Assembly: GCF_913053745.1 (NCBI RefSeq)
Contig: NZ_CAJXGF010000019.1
Span: forward strand, 1 to 43,217
Reading direction: 5' to 3'
DNA length: 43,217 nucleotides
From: an uncultured Nitratireductor sp.
GTDB taxonomy: Bacteria > Pseudomonadota > Alphaproteobacteria > Rhizobiales > Rhizobiaceae
Made by a program: the position numbers and the translations under genes. The notes under the pieces were generated by a model. It searched no databases. It was not told the origin of the DNA and saw only the letters and a list, made by a program, of their open reading frames with translations. Every line of letters begins with the position of its first letter. The stretch's first letter is position 1. Positions 6,861 to 15,476 of the stretch are shown here, piece by piece.

Positions 6861-8312
6861 ATGGAAGATTTGGGTTTGCTCATCGGCGACGACGATCGCG
6901 CGGCTTCGGACAGCAACACGTTCGAGCGTCTCAATCCGGTAACCGGACAAATGGCCACACGGGCAGCGGCAGCAACGCTGGAAGACGCCCGTATGGCGTG
7001 CGATGCTGCGGCGCGCGCCTTTCCCGACTGGGCCGCGACCACGCCGGGCGAAAGGCGTCGCATTCTCCTGTCGGCGGCCGACACCCTGCAGTCACGGGCA
7101 GACGATTTCGCCCGGTCCATGGCGGATGAGATCGGCGCGACCGCCGGCTGGGCACATTTCAATGTCGGGCTTGCCGCCGAGATGCTGCGCGAGGCGGCAT
7201 CCCTCACCACCCAGATTACCGGCGAGATCATCCCATCGAACCGCCCGGGCAGCATGGCCATGGCAGTGCGTCAGCCTGCCGGCGTGGTGTTGTCCATCGC
7301 GCCCTGGAACGCGCCTGTCATTCTCGGCGTTCGTTCGCTTGCCACACCGCTCGCCTGCGGCAACACCGTGGTCATGAAAACGTCGGAGATCTGCCCGCAA
7401 ACGCATCGGCTGATCGTCGAGGCCTTGCATGCCGGCGGCGTGCCGCGCGGGGTGCTGAACGCCATCTCCAACGCACCGGAAGACGCCGCCGAGATCGTCG
7501 AGACCCTGATCGCGCATCCCGCCGTACGCCGGGTGAACTTCACCGGTTCCACCCGCGTTGGCCGCATTATCGCCGAAACGGCGGGACGTCATCTCAAACC
7601 GGCGCTGCTGGAGTTGGGCGGCAAGGCACCTTTCGTGGTGCTCGACGACGCCGATATCGATGCCGCTGTCGCAGCGGCCGCTTTCGGCGCCTACATGAAT
7701 CAGGGCCAGATCTGCATGTCGACCGAGCGCATCGTCGTCGACGAGAAGATCGCCGACACCTTCGTCAAAGCGCTTGCCGAAAAAGCCCGTTCGCTGAAGG
7801 CGGGCGATCCGCGCGAGGGCAAGGCGCCGCTCGGTGCCGTGGTAGATCAGAGTGCGGCGCGGCGCATCGAGGATCTGGTCAAGGATGCGGTCGGCAAGGG
7901 GGCGATCCTGGCGGCGGGCGGCGGCGGCGATGGCACCATCATGGAGGCCACCCTGCTCGACCGGGTCACGCCGGCGATGCGCATTTATGCCGAAGAGAGC
8001 TTCGGCCCGGTCGTTACGGTGGTGCGCGTGAGCGGCATCGATGAAGCGGTGCGCGTCGCCAACGACACCGAATACGGCCTGTCCTCCGCGGTTTTCGGGC
8101 GTGACGTGAACCGCGCCATGGCCGTTGCGCGCCGCATCGAGAGCGGCATCTGCCACGTCAACGGCCCGACGGTTCACGACGAGGCGCAGATGCCTTTCGG
8201 CGGCGTGAAGGATTCCGGCTATGGCCGCTTCGGCGGCAAGGCGGGCATCGCCGAGTTTACGGAGTTGCGCTGGATCACCGTTCAGGACGGCCCTGTGCAT
8301 TATCCATTCTAG
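6861..8312 (+). CDS. NAD(P)-dependent aldehyde dehydrogenase, vanillin/benzaldehyde (salicylaldehyde) type
   Basis: 483 residues, full length for the ALDH superfamily. The cofactor and catalytic elements are all visible: the PWNAPV anion-hole stretch near 148-153, VMKTSE with Lys173, the F-T-G-S-T-x-V-G Rossmann turn at 227-234, general-base Glu251 in L-E-L-G-G-K, and nucleophile Cys285 in Q-G-Q-I-C-M-S. The run V-R-Q-P-A-G-V-V-L-S-I-A-P-W-N-A-P-V-I-L and the Q-I-C-M-S-T-E-R motif are the style of vanillin, benzaldehyde and salicylaldehyde dehydrogenases rather than betaine aldehyde or succinate semialdehyde enzymes. It probably oxidises an aryl aldehyde to the acid in the cytoplasm. It follows the importer by four bases. 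The exact substrate is not provable from sequence. Confidence 0.9.
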   Translation: MEDLGLLIGDDDRAASDSNTFERLNPVTGQMATRAAAATLEDARMACDAAARAFPDWAATTPGERRRILLSAADTLQSRADDFARSMADEIGATAGWAHFNVGLAAEMLREAASLTTQITGEIIPSNRPGSMAMAVRQPAGVVLSIAPWNAPVILGVRSLATPLACGNTVVMKTSEICPQTHRLIVEALHAGGVPRGVLNAISNAPEDAAEIVETLIAHPAVRRVNFTGSTRVGRIIAETAGRHLKPALLELGGKAPFVVLDDADIDAAVAAAAFGAYMNQGQICMSTERIVVDEKIADTFVKALAEKARSLKAGDPREGKAPLGAVVDQSAARRIEDLVKDAVGKGAILAAGGGGDGTIMEATLLDRVTPAMRIYAEESFGPVVTVVRVSGIDEAVRVANDTEYGLSSAVFGRDVNRAMAVARRIESGICHVNGPTVHDEAQMPFGGVKDSGYGRFGGKAGIAEFTELRWITVQDGPVHYPF

Positions 8313-8367
8313 ATCTCGACCGGTCCGAACGGGCACGGTCCACAGCAACCGATCACATCGCAGTGTC

Positions 8368-9123
8368 ATGAAACTCGACGAAAAGAACTGCATCATCACG
8401 GGTGGCGCCGGCAGCCTCGGCGTCGCCACGGCGCGTCTCTTCCTGAACGAGGGAGCCCGTGTCGTCCTGGTCGATCGCGACCGGGACGAGTTGCACCGGG
8501 CCATGCGGGCCCTGTCATCCGACAAGGTCGTTTCTGTAACCGCCGATGTGTCGTCCCCCGCAGACACGCAGCGCTATGTTGCGACAGCCGTCGAACGTTT
8601 CGGCCCGGTCGATGTGCTGTTTTCCAACGCCGGCAATTTCGGCACCGTGGCGCCCATCGCCGACTATCCGGAGGATGTGTTCGACGCCGTCCAACGCGTC
8701 CACGTTAAGGGTGCGTTTCTGGCGGCGAAACACGCCGTGCCGAACATGCGCAACGGCGGCAGCATCGTCATCACCTCCAGCGTCGCCGGCCTGCGCGGCG
8801 ATGCCGGGGTCTATGCCTACATCACCGCCAAACATGCCCAAATCGGCCTGATGCGTTGTCTCGCCAAAGAGCTGGCGGCGCGTGCAATCCGCGTCAACAC
8901 CATTCATCCCGGCCCCATCGACAACGGTTTTCAGCAGGCGGTGGAAGACGGGCTCGGCAGGGAAATGGGGATCGACGGCACCGATTTCTTCAACCGCCTG
9001 ATCCCCCTGGGCCGTCACGGACGCGCCGACGAGGTGGCGCGTTCCGTGCTCTATCTTTCATCCGACGACAGCAGTTTCACAACAGGAACGACGCTGACGG
9101 TCGACGGCGGAATGTCGGTGTGA
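8368..9123 (+). CDS. SDR-family NAD(P)-dependent dehydrogenase
   Basis: A 251-residue classical short-chain dehydrogenase. The nucleotide-binding motif T-G-G-A-G-S-L-G is at 11-18, an N-A-G at 87-89, catalytic Ser at 137/138, and the Y-x-x-x-K pair is Tyr151/Lys155 (YITAK). The C-terminus TGTTLTVDGG is typical. An acidic Asp36 at the end of strand beta-2 (L-V-D-R-D) suggests NAD rather than NADP. The ATG at 8368 lacks a good ribosome-binding site, so the start is moderately certain. It is the last gene of the importer-dehydrogenase operon and probably interconverts an alcohol and a ketone or aldehyde on the same pathway. Confidence 0.88.
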   Translation: MKLDEKNCIITGGAGSLGVATARLFLNEGARVVLVDRDRDELHRAMRALSSDKVVSVTADVSSPADTQRYVATAVERFGPVDVLFSNAGNFGTVAPIADYPEDVFDAVQRVHVKGAFLAAKHAVPNMRNGGSIVITSSVAGLRGDAGVYAYITAKHAQIGLMRCLAKELAARAIRVNTIHPGPIDNGFQQAVEDGLGREMGIDGTDFFNRLIPLGRHGRADEVARSVLYLSSDDSSFTTGTTLTVDGGMSV

Positions 9124-9157
9124 TGCGATGCGCGGCCTGGCGGAATCCACGAATTTG

Positions 9158-9187
9158 CCGCTCGATCTCGCAATCGACATCGAGCGG
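9158..9187. terminator. Hairpin between convergent genes
   Basis: A perfect 9-bp stem (CCGCTCGAT / ATCGAGCGG) with a 12-base loop lies in the 88-base gap between the SDR gene and the convergent cupin gene. Neither side has a U-run, so it is at best a weak bidirectional terminator or 3' end stabiliser. Confidence 0.4.
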
Positions 9188-9211
9188 GTATCGACTGTCA
9201 AACTCATTCCA

Positions 9212-9745
9212 CTAGCGAAACAGCGTCTCGATATAATCCGCGCCGATACCCACCTCGTCGTAATGGTTCCGGCACATCTCGATATAGTTGTGCACGTCGA
9301 AGAAGCCGTCGGGCTCTCCTGTCTCGTCAAGCCAGATCAGCGGCCCTTTCACCTGAAAGAACACCCGCATCGGGTCTTCATGCTCATAGGCCACCAGCGT
9401 GTGGCCCTCGCCCGGCGTCTCATAGACGAAATCGCCCGCCGTCGCTGTCCAGTCGTGTTCCAGATACCCCCATTTTCCGGAGATCGTGTAGGCGAAAACC
9501 TCGTGCGGATGATAGTGCCGGTTCACGAGGCCGGCGCGCTTGGCCATGAGAATGTCGCACCATTTGTTCTGTGTCGGCGAGATCCACAGCGGACGCGAAA
9601 ACACGGTCTCCGTGAAAGGCACATAAAAGCGTTCATCCTCGCTCGGCGCATCGGCCAGATAGACTTCCGGCAGGGCGTCGCGTTGAAACACCTTCTCGAT
9701 GGGTTTCAGGTCTTTCCAGAATTCGGTCGTCGCGGCTTCAGCCAT
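9212..9745 (-). CDS. Cupin protein of the 2,4'-dihydroxyacetophenone dioxygenase (DAD)-like family
   Basis: A 177-residue single-domain cupin. Candidate metal ligands are His77 and His79 (H-Y-H), His97 in L-E-H-D-W and His115 in G-E-G-H-T. The arrangement H-x-H, then Y-L-E-H-D-W, then E-x-P-G-E-x-H-T-L-V, and the C-terminal Y-I-E-M-C-R-x-H-Y motif match DAD-type enzymes. DAD itself uses iron and O2 to split the side chain of 2,4'-dihydroxyacetophenone into 4-hydroxybenzoate and formate. A good GGAGA stretch precedes the ATG. It follows the ThDP decarboxylase gene by 33 bases on the same strand, so both act on one pathway. A paralogue lies at 30829-31350. Family membership is fairly sure. The substrate is not. 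Confidence 0.78.
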   Translation of the reverse strand: MAEAATTEFWKDLKPIEKVFQRDALPEVYLADAPSEDERFYVPFTETVFSRPLWISPTQNKWCDILMAKRAGLVNRHYHPHEVFAYTISGKWGYLEHDWTATAGDFVYETPGEGHTLVAYEHEDPMRVFFQVKGPLIWLDETGEPDGFFDVHNYIEMCRNHYDEVGIGADYIETLFR

Positions 9746-9778
9746 TCCACGTCTCCTTGCAATTGGGCTGGGGTCTGG

Positions 9779-11506
9779 TCACGGGCGCACATGCACGTCG
9801 ATCAGTGCCAGGGTGCGGTTCGTGTCGATATGATCGAGCGCTTCAGCGAAAATACCGGACAGCGCCGAGCCGTCCTTCACCGTTCGGGAAAAGGCACGGC
9901 TCGCCTCGGCAACCTTGGCGAAATCCGGCACCGGGGAAAGACCGGTCAACGGCATCGTGTTGGTGCGGGATGCGTATCCATCGGGATAGATTCCAAGAAC
10001 CGAATGGCGCACGGCCCCCCATTCGGCATTGTTCACGATCACCACGAGCACCGGCAGGTCCAGCGCTTCGGCGATCTGATGACAGGCGACGGGATTGGAA
10101 AACATGTAGGAGCCATCGCCCATTGTTGCGACGATCAGCCGGTTGCGGTCGGCCAGTTGCATGCCGAGCGCGGCGGGGAACGACCACCCGAGCCCACCCG
10201 AATGCGGCTCCTGATACCAGGCTTTGGGATGGTCGAGCGTCATCGGCGCCATCGGGCATCCGAGTTCGGAAAACACCGACGCATCGCGGCCTTCGATGGC
10301 ACGCGACAGACAAAGGCTGACCCAGTCCTTCGTCATCGGCGCGCCTTCGCCGGCTTCGGCGCGCGCAATGGTTTCGGCCCGTGCGCCCGCATTGGTCCGG
10401 GCATGTCTGTCGCGCCGACGCACAATGCGTTCTTTCGACAGGGTGTTTTCATCGGCAAGCGCCGCGCGCAGCTTTACGAGCCCTTCTTCAACCTCACCGG
10501 TAAGCGCCACGTCACAACGGAAATTGCGCACCGGAAAACGACTGTAGAGCGGATCCTGACCGAGCTGAATTACCTTGCAGCCAGGCTTCAGGGAGTGAAT
10601 GTCCGGCGACCAGGGCGCCAGCGAATCGATCACGAGAACCACGTCGGCCTGTTCGAGAAGCGGAGCCGGATCGGACGCCGCCGCCATCGGATGATCGAGT
10701 GGCAGGGCAAGCCGTACCGCCCAGTATTGGCACACCGGAATGCCCCAATCTGCGGCGATGGATTGCAAAGCGGCAAAACCGCGCTCTCCTCCGGCACCGC
10801 GCTGGGCGATGATGACCGGGTTCTCGGCATCGGACAAAAGTGCGACCGCGGCTCGAAGACGCTCGTCTTCGATGCCAGCCACCGCCGGCGCCATCGTGCG
10901 GGGCGCATCGAGGTCGTTCGTGGGACAGGTCTCGCAAAGCACTTCGCGTGGCAGACTCACATAAACCGGCCCGCGCGGTGTGGATTCGGCGATCGCCAGT
11001 GCACGATCGGTGATTTCGACGACCTGTTCTGGAACGCGCAATTCGTAATCCCATTTGCAGGCCTCGCGCACGAGGGCAGTCTGATCGCGCATTTCCTGCC
11101 CCCAGCCGATTGGCACCGTGCGCGCGCCCAGCCTGCCCTTTTCGGTTGTCGGGGTGCGCCCGGAGAACAGAAGCATCGGGATGTGTTCGGTCGCCGCATT
11201 GATCGCGCCTATGGCGCAATTGGCGAGCCCCACATTTGTGTGTGCCATCACGGCCTGCGTGCGCCCCGTCGCGAGATAGTAGCCGTGCGCCATGCCCATC
11301 GCCGCGCTTTCGTAAGGCATGACCAGCGCCTGCGGGAGCGGCACCCCCTTTGCCTCGGCCTCGGCCAACCCCTCGATGATCGGAGGGAAGTCGGTGCCGG
11401 AATTGGCAAAGATGTAATCGACGCCGAGCGCCTTCATCCTGGCGAGCAGCGCCCCGCCTGCCGTCATGATGGCGGCGGTGTCGGCAAGAGAAGGGGCATC
11501 ACGCAT
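9779..11506 (-). CDS. Thiamine-diphosphate-dependent decarboxylase (benzoylformate decarboxylase / acetolactate synthase superfamily)
   Basis: 575 residues with the three domains of ThDP decarboxylases. The N-terminal PYR domain carries the catalytic Glu66 (P-Y-E-S-A-A). The middle domain is the nucleotide-binding-like fold with V-I-I-A-Q-R-G-A-G. The C-terminal PP domain has the cofactor motif G-D-G-S (463-466) followed after 26 residues by N-N (492-493). A Sec signal is absent, so it acts in the cytoplasm. The ATG at 11506 is preferred to upstream in-frame codons, because GGAA precedes it and the upstream stretch is low-GC promoter DNA. Next to a cupin and near an aryl-aldehyde-type dehydrogenase, decarboxylation of an arylglyoxylate is plausible. 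Acetolactate synthase or sulfopyruvate-type activity remains possible. Confidence 0.85.
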   Translation of the reverse strand: MRDAPSLADTAAIMTAGGALLARMKALGVDYIFANSGTDFPPIIEGLAEAEAKGVPLPQALVMPYESAAMGMAHGYYLATGRTQAVMAHTNVGLANCAIGAINAATEHIPMLLFSGRTPTTEKGRLGARTVPIGWGQEMRDQTALVREACKWDYELRVPEQVVEITDRALAIAESTPRGPVYVSLPREVLCETCPTNDLDAPRTMAPAVAGIEDERLRAAVALLSDAENPVIIAQRGAGGERGFAALQSIAADWGIPVCQYWAVRLALPLDHPMAAASDPAPLLEQADVVLVIDSLAPWSPDIHSLKPGCKVIQLGQDPLYSRFPVRNFRCDVALTGEVEEGLVKLRAALADENTLSKERIVRRRDRHARTNAGARAETIARAEAGEGAPMTKDWVSLCLSRAIEGRDASVFSELGCPMAPMTLDHPKAWYQEPHSGGLGWSFPAALGMQLADRNRLIVATMGDGSYMFSNPVACHQIAEALDLPVLVVIVNNAEWGAVRHSVLGIYPDGYASRTNTMPLTGLSPVPDFAKVAEASRAFSRTVKDGSALSGIFAEALDHIDTNRTLALIDVHVRP

Positions 11507-11522
11507 GGGTGTTTTCCATATT

Positions 11523-11554
11523 TCTATATTTGAAATACATAATTTAAATATAGA
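11523..11554. promoter_or_regulatory. AT-rich dyad in the divergent decarboxylase/TRAP promoter
   Basis: A perfect 9+9 inverted repeat, TCTATATTT-N14-AAATATAGA, lies between the divergent decarboxylase and TRAP genes, 17 bases from the decarboxylase start. It stands out as very AT-rich in GC-rich DNA. It is a likely operator or promoter core, and the IclR protein at the end of the TRAP operon is the first candidate to bind it. Confidence 0.45.
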
Positions 11555-11583
11555 TTGACAATGGAATGCACTGCCGTCAATCT
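11552..11583. promoter_or_regulatory. Second dyad AGATTGAC-N16-GTCAATCT, embedding a TTGACA box
   Basis: A perfect 8+8 inverted repeat overlaps the end of the neighbouring AT-rich dyad, with the two centres 29 bases apart. The left half contains TTGACA (11555-11560) for rightward transcription and the right half contains the equivalent TTGACG for leftward transcription, so both divergent promoters could be set by one bound regulator. Good -10 boxes were not seen. Confidence 0.45.
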
Positions 11584-11699
11584 CTTTCCTCATACATGGG
11601 AGAGATTGTCTCCGTTCCCGTCATCCGCCGCTGGGAGGAAGGATGACCGGGGCTTCGTTTTCGTTGGAAACCATGTTCTTTTGGAACCGGGAGGAAATG

Positions 11700-12761
11700 A
11701 TGATTGGAACCGTTAAATCTCCGCGCCTCGCCTCGCTCCTTGCTGGGGCGGCCATGGCTGTTCTTGGCCTGGCCGGCAGCGCCTCGGCACAGGATGTGAT
11801 CAAGCTTAAACTCCATCACTTTCTCGGGCCCAAGGCGCCAGCGCAGACCGACATGCTGGAACCGTGGGCGGAGCGTATCGAGAAAGCGTCCGAAGGCCGC
11901 GTCGACATCGAGATATTTCCGGCCATGTCTCTGGGCGGCCGCCCACCGGAGCTGATCCGCCAGGCCCGCGACGGGGTGGTCGACATCATCTGGACAGTCA
12001 ATGGCTATACCGCAGGTCTGTTTCCGCGCTCGGAGGTGTTCGAACTGCCCTTCATCCACACCAACGATCCGGTGGCCACGAATCTTGCCATGCGCGACAT
12101 GTTCGACGCCCATCTGGCCGAGGAATACCAGGGCGTGAAAGTGCTCTTCAGCCACGTCCATGCAGGCCAGGCGATCCAGATGGTCGATACGGAAGTGCGC
12201 AAACCTTCCGACCTTGCAGGCAAGCAGATCCGCATACCGACCCGAACCGGCGCTTGGGTGGTGGAAGCGCTTGGCGCGAGCCCGGTTTCCATGCCTGTGC
12301 CGGACCTGCCCCAGGCGCTCTCGCGCAAGGTGGTCGATGGCGCCTTCATACCCTGGGAAATCATTCCGGCATTGAAGATGCAGGATCTTACCGATTACCA
12401 GATCGAAGGCGCCGACAAGACGCGCTTCGGAACGACCACCTTCCAGGTGTCGATGAATCAGGCCAAGTGGGACAGTCTGCCCGAGGACATCCAGCAGATA
12501 TTTCTCGACAATTCCGGTGAGGACTGGTCGCGCGAAGTCGGTGAGATCTGGCGGGCGATCGACGATCGCGGCATCGAGGTTGCTACCGATGCCGGCAATA
12601 CGCATGTCACCTTGACGGCCGAGGAAACCGAGGCGTTCCGCACGCAACTCGAACCGGTGGTCGAACGCTGGATCGAGGAAGTCGACGCCAAGGGCATCGA
12701 TGGTCGCGCCCTCGTCGACGCGGCGCGCGCCGCCATCGCCAAGCATTCGAAGGGCATGTGA
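11700..12761 (+). CDS. TRAP transporter substrate-binding protein, DctP family
   Basis: About 353 residues with a Sec signal peptide ending A-S-A/Q near residue 30. The mature protein has the DctP fold pattern: an opening strand K-L-H-H-F, the G-R-V-D-I-E-I-F-P-A stretch, an R-Q-A-R-D-G-V-V-D motif, and the central L-A-G-K-Q-I-R-I-P-T-R region, whose Arg normally salt-bridges the ligand carboxylate. GGGAGG precedes the tandem ATGs at 11697/11700, and the second has the better spacing. It captures an organic acid in the periplasm and hands it to the two membrane subunits encoded immediately downstream. The gap to the DctQ gene is a single base. Confidence 0.92.
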   Translation: MIGTVKSPRLASLLAGAAMAVLGLAGSASAQDVIKLKLHHFLGPKAPAQTDMLEPWAERIEKASEGRVDIEIFPAMSLGGRPPELIRQARDGVVDIIWTVNGYTAGLFPRSEVFELPFIHTNDPVATNLAMRDMFDAHLAEEYQGVKVLFSHVHAGQAIQMVDTEVRKPSDLAGKQIRIPTRTGAWVVEALGASPVSMPVPDLPQALSRKVVDGAFIPWEIIPALKMQDLTDYQIEGADKTRFGTTTFQVSMNQAKWDSLPEDIQQIFLDNSGEDWSREVGEIWRAIDDRGIEVATDAGNTHVTLTAEETEAFRTQLEPVVERWIEEVDAKGIDGRALVDAARAAIAKHSKGM

Positions 12762-12762
12762 C

Positions 12763-13287
12763 ATGGCCGCCGGGAACAGGCAGCCATCGGCGACCGGCAA
12801 TGTTCTGCGCCATGTCATCGAGGCATGGGCGCTTGTCGGCGGGGTGGTGCTGATCGGCGTGGTGCTCGTTAACGCCTTCAGCCTCAGCAGCCTGATTCTG
12901 GCGGGCCGCCCCTTCCCCGGCGATTTCGAAATCGTCGAGGTCGGGGTGGCGGTTTCGGTTTTCTGCTTTCTTCCCTATTGCCAGGTGACGGGCGCCAATG
13001 TGACGGCCGACATCTTCACGTCGGGTGCCGGGCCGAGGACGCTTGCCGTTCTGTCCACTGCGGCGTCTATCGTCGCATCGGCCTTCGCCGTCTTCCTCTT
13101 GTGGCGCATGTATGAGGGTTTTCTCGACTTTCGGCTCTATGAGGAAACCACCGCCATCTACCAGTTTCCCATCTGGATCGCCTATGTGCCGATCCTGGTT
13201 TCCATCGCACTCCTGATCGTCGCTTCTCTGATGAGCCTTGCCGATGCGCTGGCTGGCCGGGCCACGCAGGAAAGCGCCGAACTCTGA
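12763..13287 (+). CDS. TRAP transporter small permease subunit, DctQ family
   Basis: A 174-residue protein with four hydrophobic segments (about residues 15-40, 55-75, 92-112 and 135-160), the normal DctQ topology. The F-E-I-V-E-V-G-V-A-V motif and the F-P-I-W-I-A-Y-V-P-I segment are family signatures. It starts one base after the binding-protein stop, so it is translationally coupled. It forms the membrane complex with the large DctM subunit and uses an ion gradient rather than ATP. Confidence 0.88.
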   Translation: MAAGNRQPSATGNVLRHVIEAWALVGGVVLIGVVLVNAFSLSSLILAGRPFPGDFEIVEVGVAVSVFCFLPYCQVTGANVTADIFTSGAGPRTLAVLSTAASIVASAFAVFLLWRMYEGFLDFRLYEETTAIYQFPIWIAYVPILVSIALLIVASLMSLADALAGRATQESAEL

Positions 13288-13317
13288 TCGAACAATGTCG
13301 GCAAGGGCTTCGTATCC

Positions 13318-14640
13318 GTGCAAAACGAACTTTTTCTCGGCCTGACCGGCCTCGGCATTCTCGTCGCACTCATCGTTGCGCGGCTGCCCATCGCCTATGC
13401 GATGATCGTGGTGGGCGCCGGCGGCATCCTCACCCTGTCCGGACCCGCCATCCTGATGTCGCAGATGAAGACGCTCGCCTATGGCGTTTTCTCCAATTAC
13501 GACCTGTCCGTCGTGCCGCTGTTCGTGCTGATGGGACATCTGGCGACACATGCCGGTCTTTCGCAGAGCCTGTTCCGAGCCGCCAATGCGTGGCTCGGGC
13601 GTTTTCGCGGCGGTGTCGCGATGTCGGCTGTGGCGGCCTGCGCCGGTTTCGGCGCCGTCTGTGGCTCCTCGCTCGCCACAGCCTCCACCATGGGGCACGT
13701 GGCGCTGCCGGAGCTCGAACGCTATCGCTATTCACCGGCCCTCGCCACCGGCACACTCGCCGCCGGCGGCGTGCTCGGCATCCTCATCCCGCCATCGGTC
13801 GTGCTCGTCGTCTATTCGGTCATCGTTGAGGCAAACATCGTGCAGATGTTCGCCGCCGCCTTCATTCCCGGCCTGCTGGCGGTGCTTCTGTTCATCCTCA
13901 CCATTGCCATCTATGTGCGCGTTGCGCCGGAGGCGGGACCGCCCGCCGATCCGGTCGGGCGCCAGGAGTTTTTCGCCGCGACGCTCGGGGTCGCCCCCGT
14001 CGCAACCATATTCGGCCTCGTGATCGGCGGCATTTATTTCGGCTTTTTCAATCCCACACCCGCCGCCGCCATCGGTGTTTTCCTGGTGCTCGTCTATGGC
14101 GTCGTCATGCGGTTGATCGGTCTAAGGGCGCTGCGCGCGGCGCTGCTTGCGACGGCCAAGACCTCGGGCATGATCTATCTGATTCTGCTCGGCGCCGAAT
14201 TGCTGGAGATATTCATGGCGCGCGGAGGCGTGCCGCAGGCGGCTGCCGAAATGATGGCGACAAGCGGCCTCTCGCCCTACACGATTCTCATACTGCTCCT
14301 GGCGGCGCTCATCCTGCTCGGCTGCCTGATGGACAGCCTGTCGATGATCCTGCTGGCCATTCCCTTCTTCTGGCCGGTCATTTCGGGGCTCGATTTCGGC
14401 ATGACGCCAGACGAGACGAAGATCTGGTTCGGCATACTGGCGCTTGTCGTCGTCGAGCTCGGCCTGATCACACCGCCCGTCGGCATGAACGTCTTCGTCA
14501 TCAATGCCATTGCGCGCGGCGTTCCCATGCGCGAAACCTTCAAGGGCGCCCTACCCTTCTTCGGGGTCGAGCTGGTGCGCGTCGGTCTGCTGATCGCCTT
14601 TCCCTGGCTCGTGCTTGTGCTGCCGGCGATTCTGAAGTAG
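13318..14640 (+). CDS. TRAP transporter large permease subunit, DctM family
   Basis: A 440-residue integral membrane protein with roughly 12 hydrophobic segments, the standard length for DctM. Conserved motifs include VPLFVLMGHLATHAGLS, the G-x-V-C-G-S-S-x-A-T-A-S-T-M-G stretch forming the first substrate/Na+ site, GTLAAGGVLGILIPPSV, and the second-half repeat ending in ELGLITPPVGMNVFVI. It starts at a GTG (13318) following AAGGG about 15 bases upstream, which is not ideal, but the N-terminus agrees with the family. It carries the translocation path of the secondary transporter fed by the DctP-type protein. Confidence 0.92.
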   Translation: MQNELFLGLTGLGILVALIVARLPIAYAMIVVGAGGILTLSGPAILMSQMKTLAYGVFSNYDLSVVPLFVLMGHLATHAGLSQSLFRAANAWLGRFRGGVAMSAVAACAGFGAVCGSSLATASTMGHVALPELERYRYSPALATGTLAAGGVLGILIPPSVVLVVYSVIVEANIVQMFAAAFIPGLLAVLLFILTIAIYVRVAPEAGPPADPVGRQEFFAATLGVAPVATIFGLVIGGIYFGFFNPTPAAAIGVFLVLVYGVVMRLIGLRALRAALLATAKTSGMIYLILLGAELLEIFMARGGVPQAAAEMMATSGLSPYTILILLLAALILLGCLMDSLSMILLAIPFFWPVISGLDFGMTPDETKIWFGILALVVVELGLITPPVGMNVFVINAIARGVPMRETFKGALPFFGVELVRVGLLIAFPWLVLVLPAILK

Positions 14641-14672
14641 CGGCAAGCGAACGAAACCCGACGGATGGAAAC

Positions 14673-15449
14673 GTGGCACCACAAATCAACGGCTCGGTGG
14701 TCAAGGCCTTCACCGTTCTGAAACTGTTCTCCGAACAGCGGCCCGAACTCACCGCGTCCGAGGTCGCGCGCGAAACCGGCATGAACGGCATCACCGCCCA
14801 TCGTTTCCTGCGCACGCTTGAGCATGTCGGCGCACTGGTCGCCGTTTCGAAGGGTGTCTACCGCCTCGGCTATGTGTTTGCCGACCTGGGGGACCGCGTG
14901 CTGCAGAACGATGCGCTGGCACGCCTGCTCCAGCCCCATCTCAACGCGCTCAGCGAGGAGCTTCGGGAAGCCACAATGGCCACCGTCTTCCGCTCCGACA
15001 TGGTCTATTGCATCGCCCGCGCCACTTCGGCGCGATCGCTGTCGGTGGAAATCCGCGTCGGCAGCCAGCTCGACGGCTATTGCACCGCTCATGGAAAGAC
15101 GTGGCTCGCCTTCATGCCCGAACATGAGCGTCAGCGTTACCTGGAGACGGTCGAGCGCGTGCGCTTCACCAAAAACACGATTACCGATCTCGACGCGCTC
15201 AATGCGGAACTCGAAATCGTCCGTCGGCAGGGCTATGCCATCAACAATTCCGAACGCGAGGATGGCATCCGCGCCGTTGCGGTGCCTGTTCGCACCCGTA
15301 CCGGGCGCATGATCGCCGGCCTTTCCGCCTTCGGTCCATCCACGCGCTTTACGGAAAAAACGACGGAAAAAGCGCTTGTCGCCCTCCGTGCAGCCGCCCT
15401 TCAGGCAGAAAACAGCCTCTATGGCGACGAAGGCGAAGGCGCGGAATAA
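14673..15449 (+). CDS. IclR-family transcriptional regulator
   Basis: 258 residues. The N-terminal winged helix-turn-helix (roughly 1-65) shows the IclR pattern VVKAFTVLKLF, LTASEVARETGMNGITAHRFLRTLEHVGAL, then Y-R-L-G. The C-terminal effector domain has the G-Y-C-T-A-H-G-K-T-W-L-A segment and the late R-R-Q-G-Y-A-I-N-N-S-E-R-E-D-G-I-R-A-V-A-V-P-V motif. It starts at GTG and lies 32 bases after the TRAP genes on the same strand, so it is co-transcribed with them. Regulators of this family often control aromatic or short organic-acid catabolism. The dyads in the divergent promoter at 11523-11583 are its best candidate targets. Confidence 0.9.
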   Translation: MAPQINGSVVKAFTVLKLFSEQRPELTASEVARETGMNGITAHRFLRTLEHVGALVAVSKGVYRLGYVFADLGDRVLQNDALARLLQPHLNALSEELREATMATVFRSDMVYCIARATSARSLSVEIRVGSQLDGYCTAHGKTWLAFMPEHERQRYLETVERVRFTKNTITDLDALNAELEIVRRQGYAINNSEREDGIRAVAVPVRTRTGRMIAGLSAFGPSTRFTEKTTEKALVALRAAALQAENSLYGDEGEGAE

Positions 15450-15476
15450 ATCATCTTCGTATCGGATCTCCGGCGC

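Noticed and set aside
7092-8567. A 491-codon minus-strand open frame opposite the aldehyde dehydrogenase gene.
   Set aside because: The plus strand carries a complete dehydrogenase with its Cys and Glu; the opposite frame is His- and Arg-rich shadow sequence.
9779-11506. Calling the ThDP enzyme an acetolactate synthase large subunit.
   Set aside because: No small subunit gene is adjacent and its neighbours are a DAD-like cupin and, divergently, a TRAP transporter rather than branched-chain amino-acid genes. The superfamily call is kept without a specific substrate.
9128-11533. An 801-codon open frame on the plus strand opposite the cupin and ThDP decarboxylase genes.
   Set aside because: The minus strand there has recognisable family motifs (G-D-G-S...N-N, H-x-H), while the plus-strand translation is Arg- and His-rich with no domain. 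It is an artefact of high GC at third positions.
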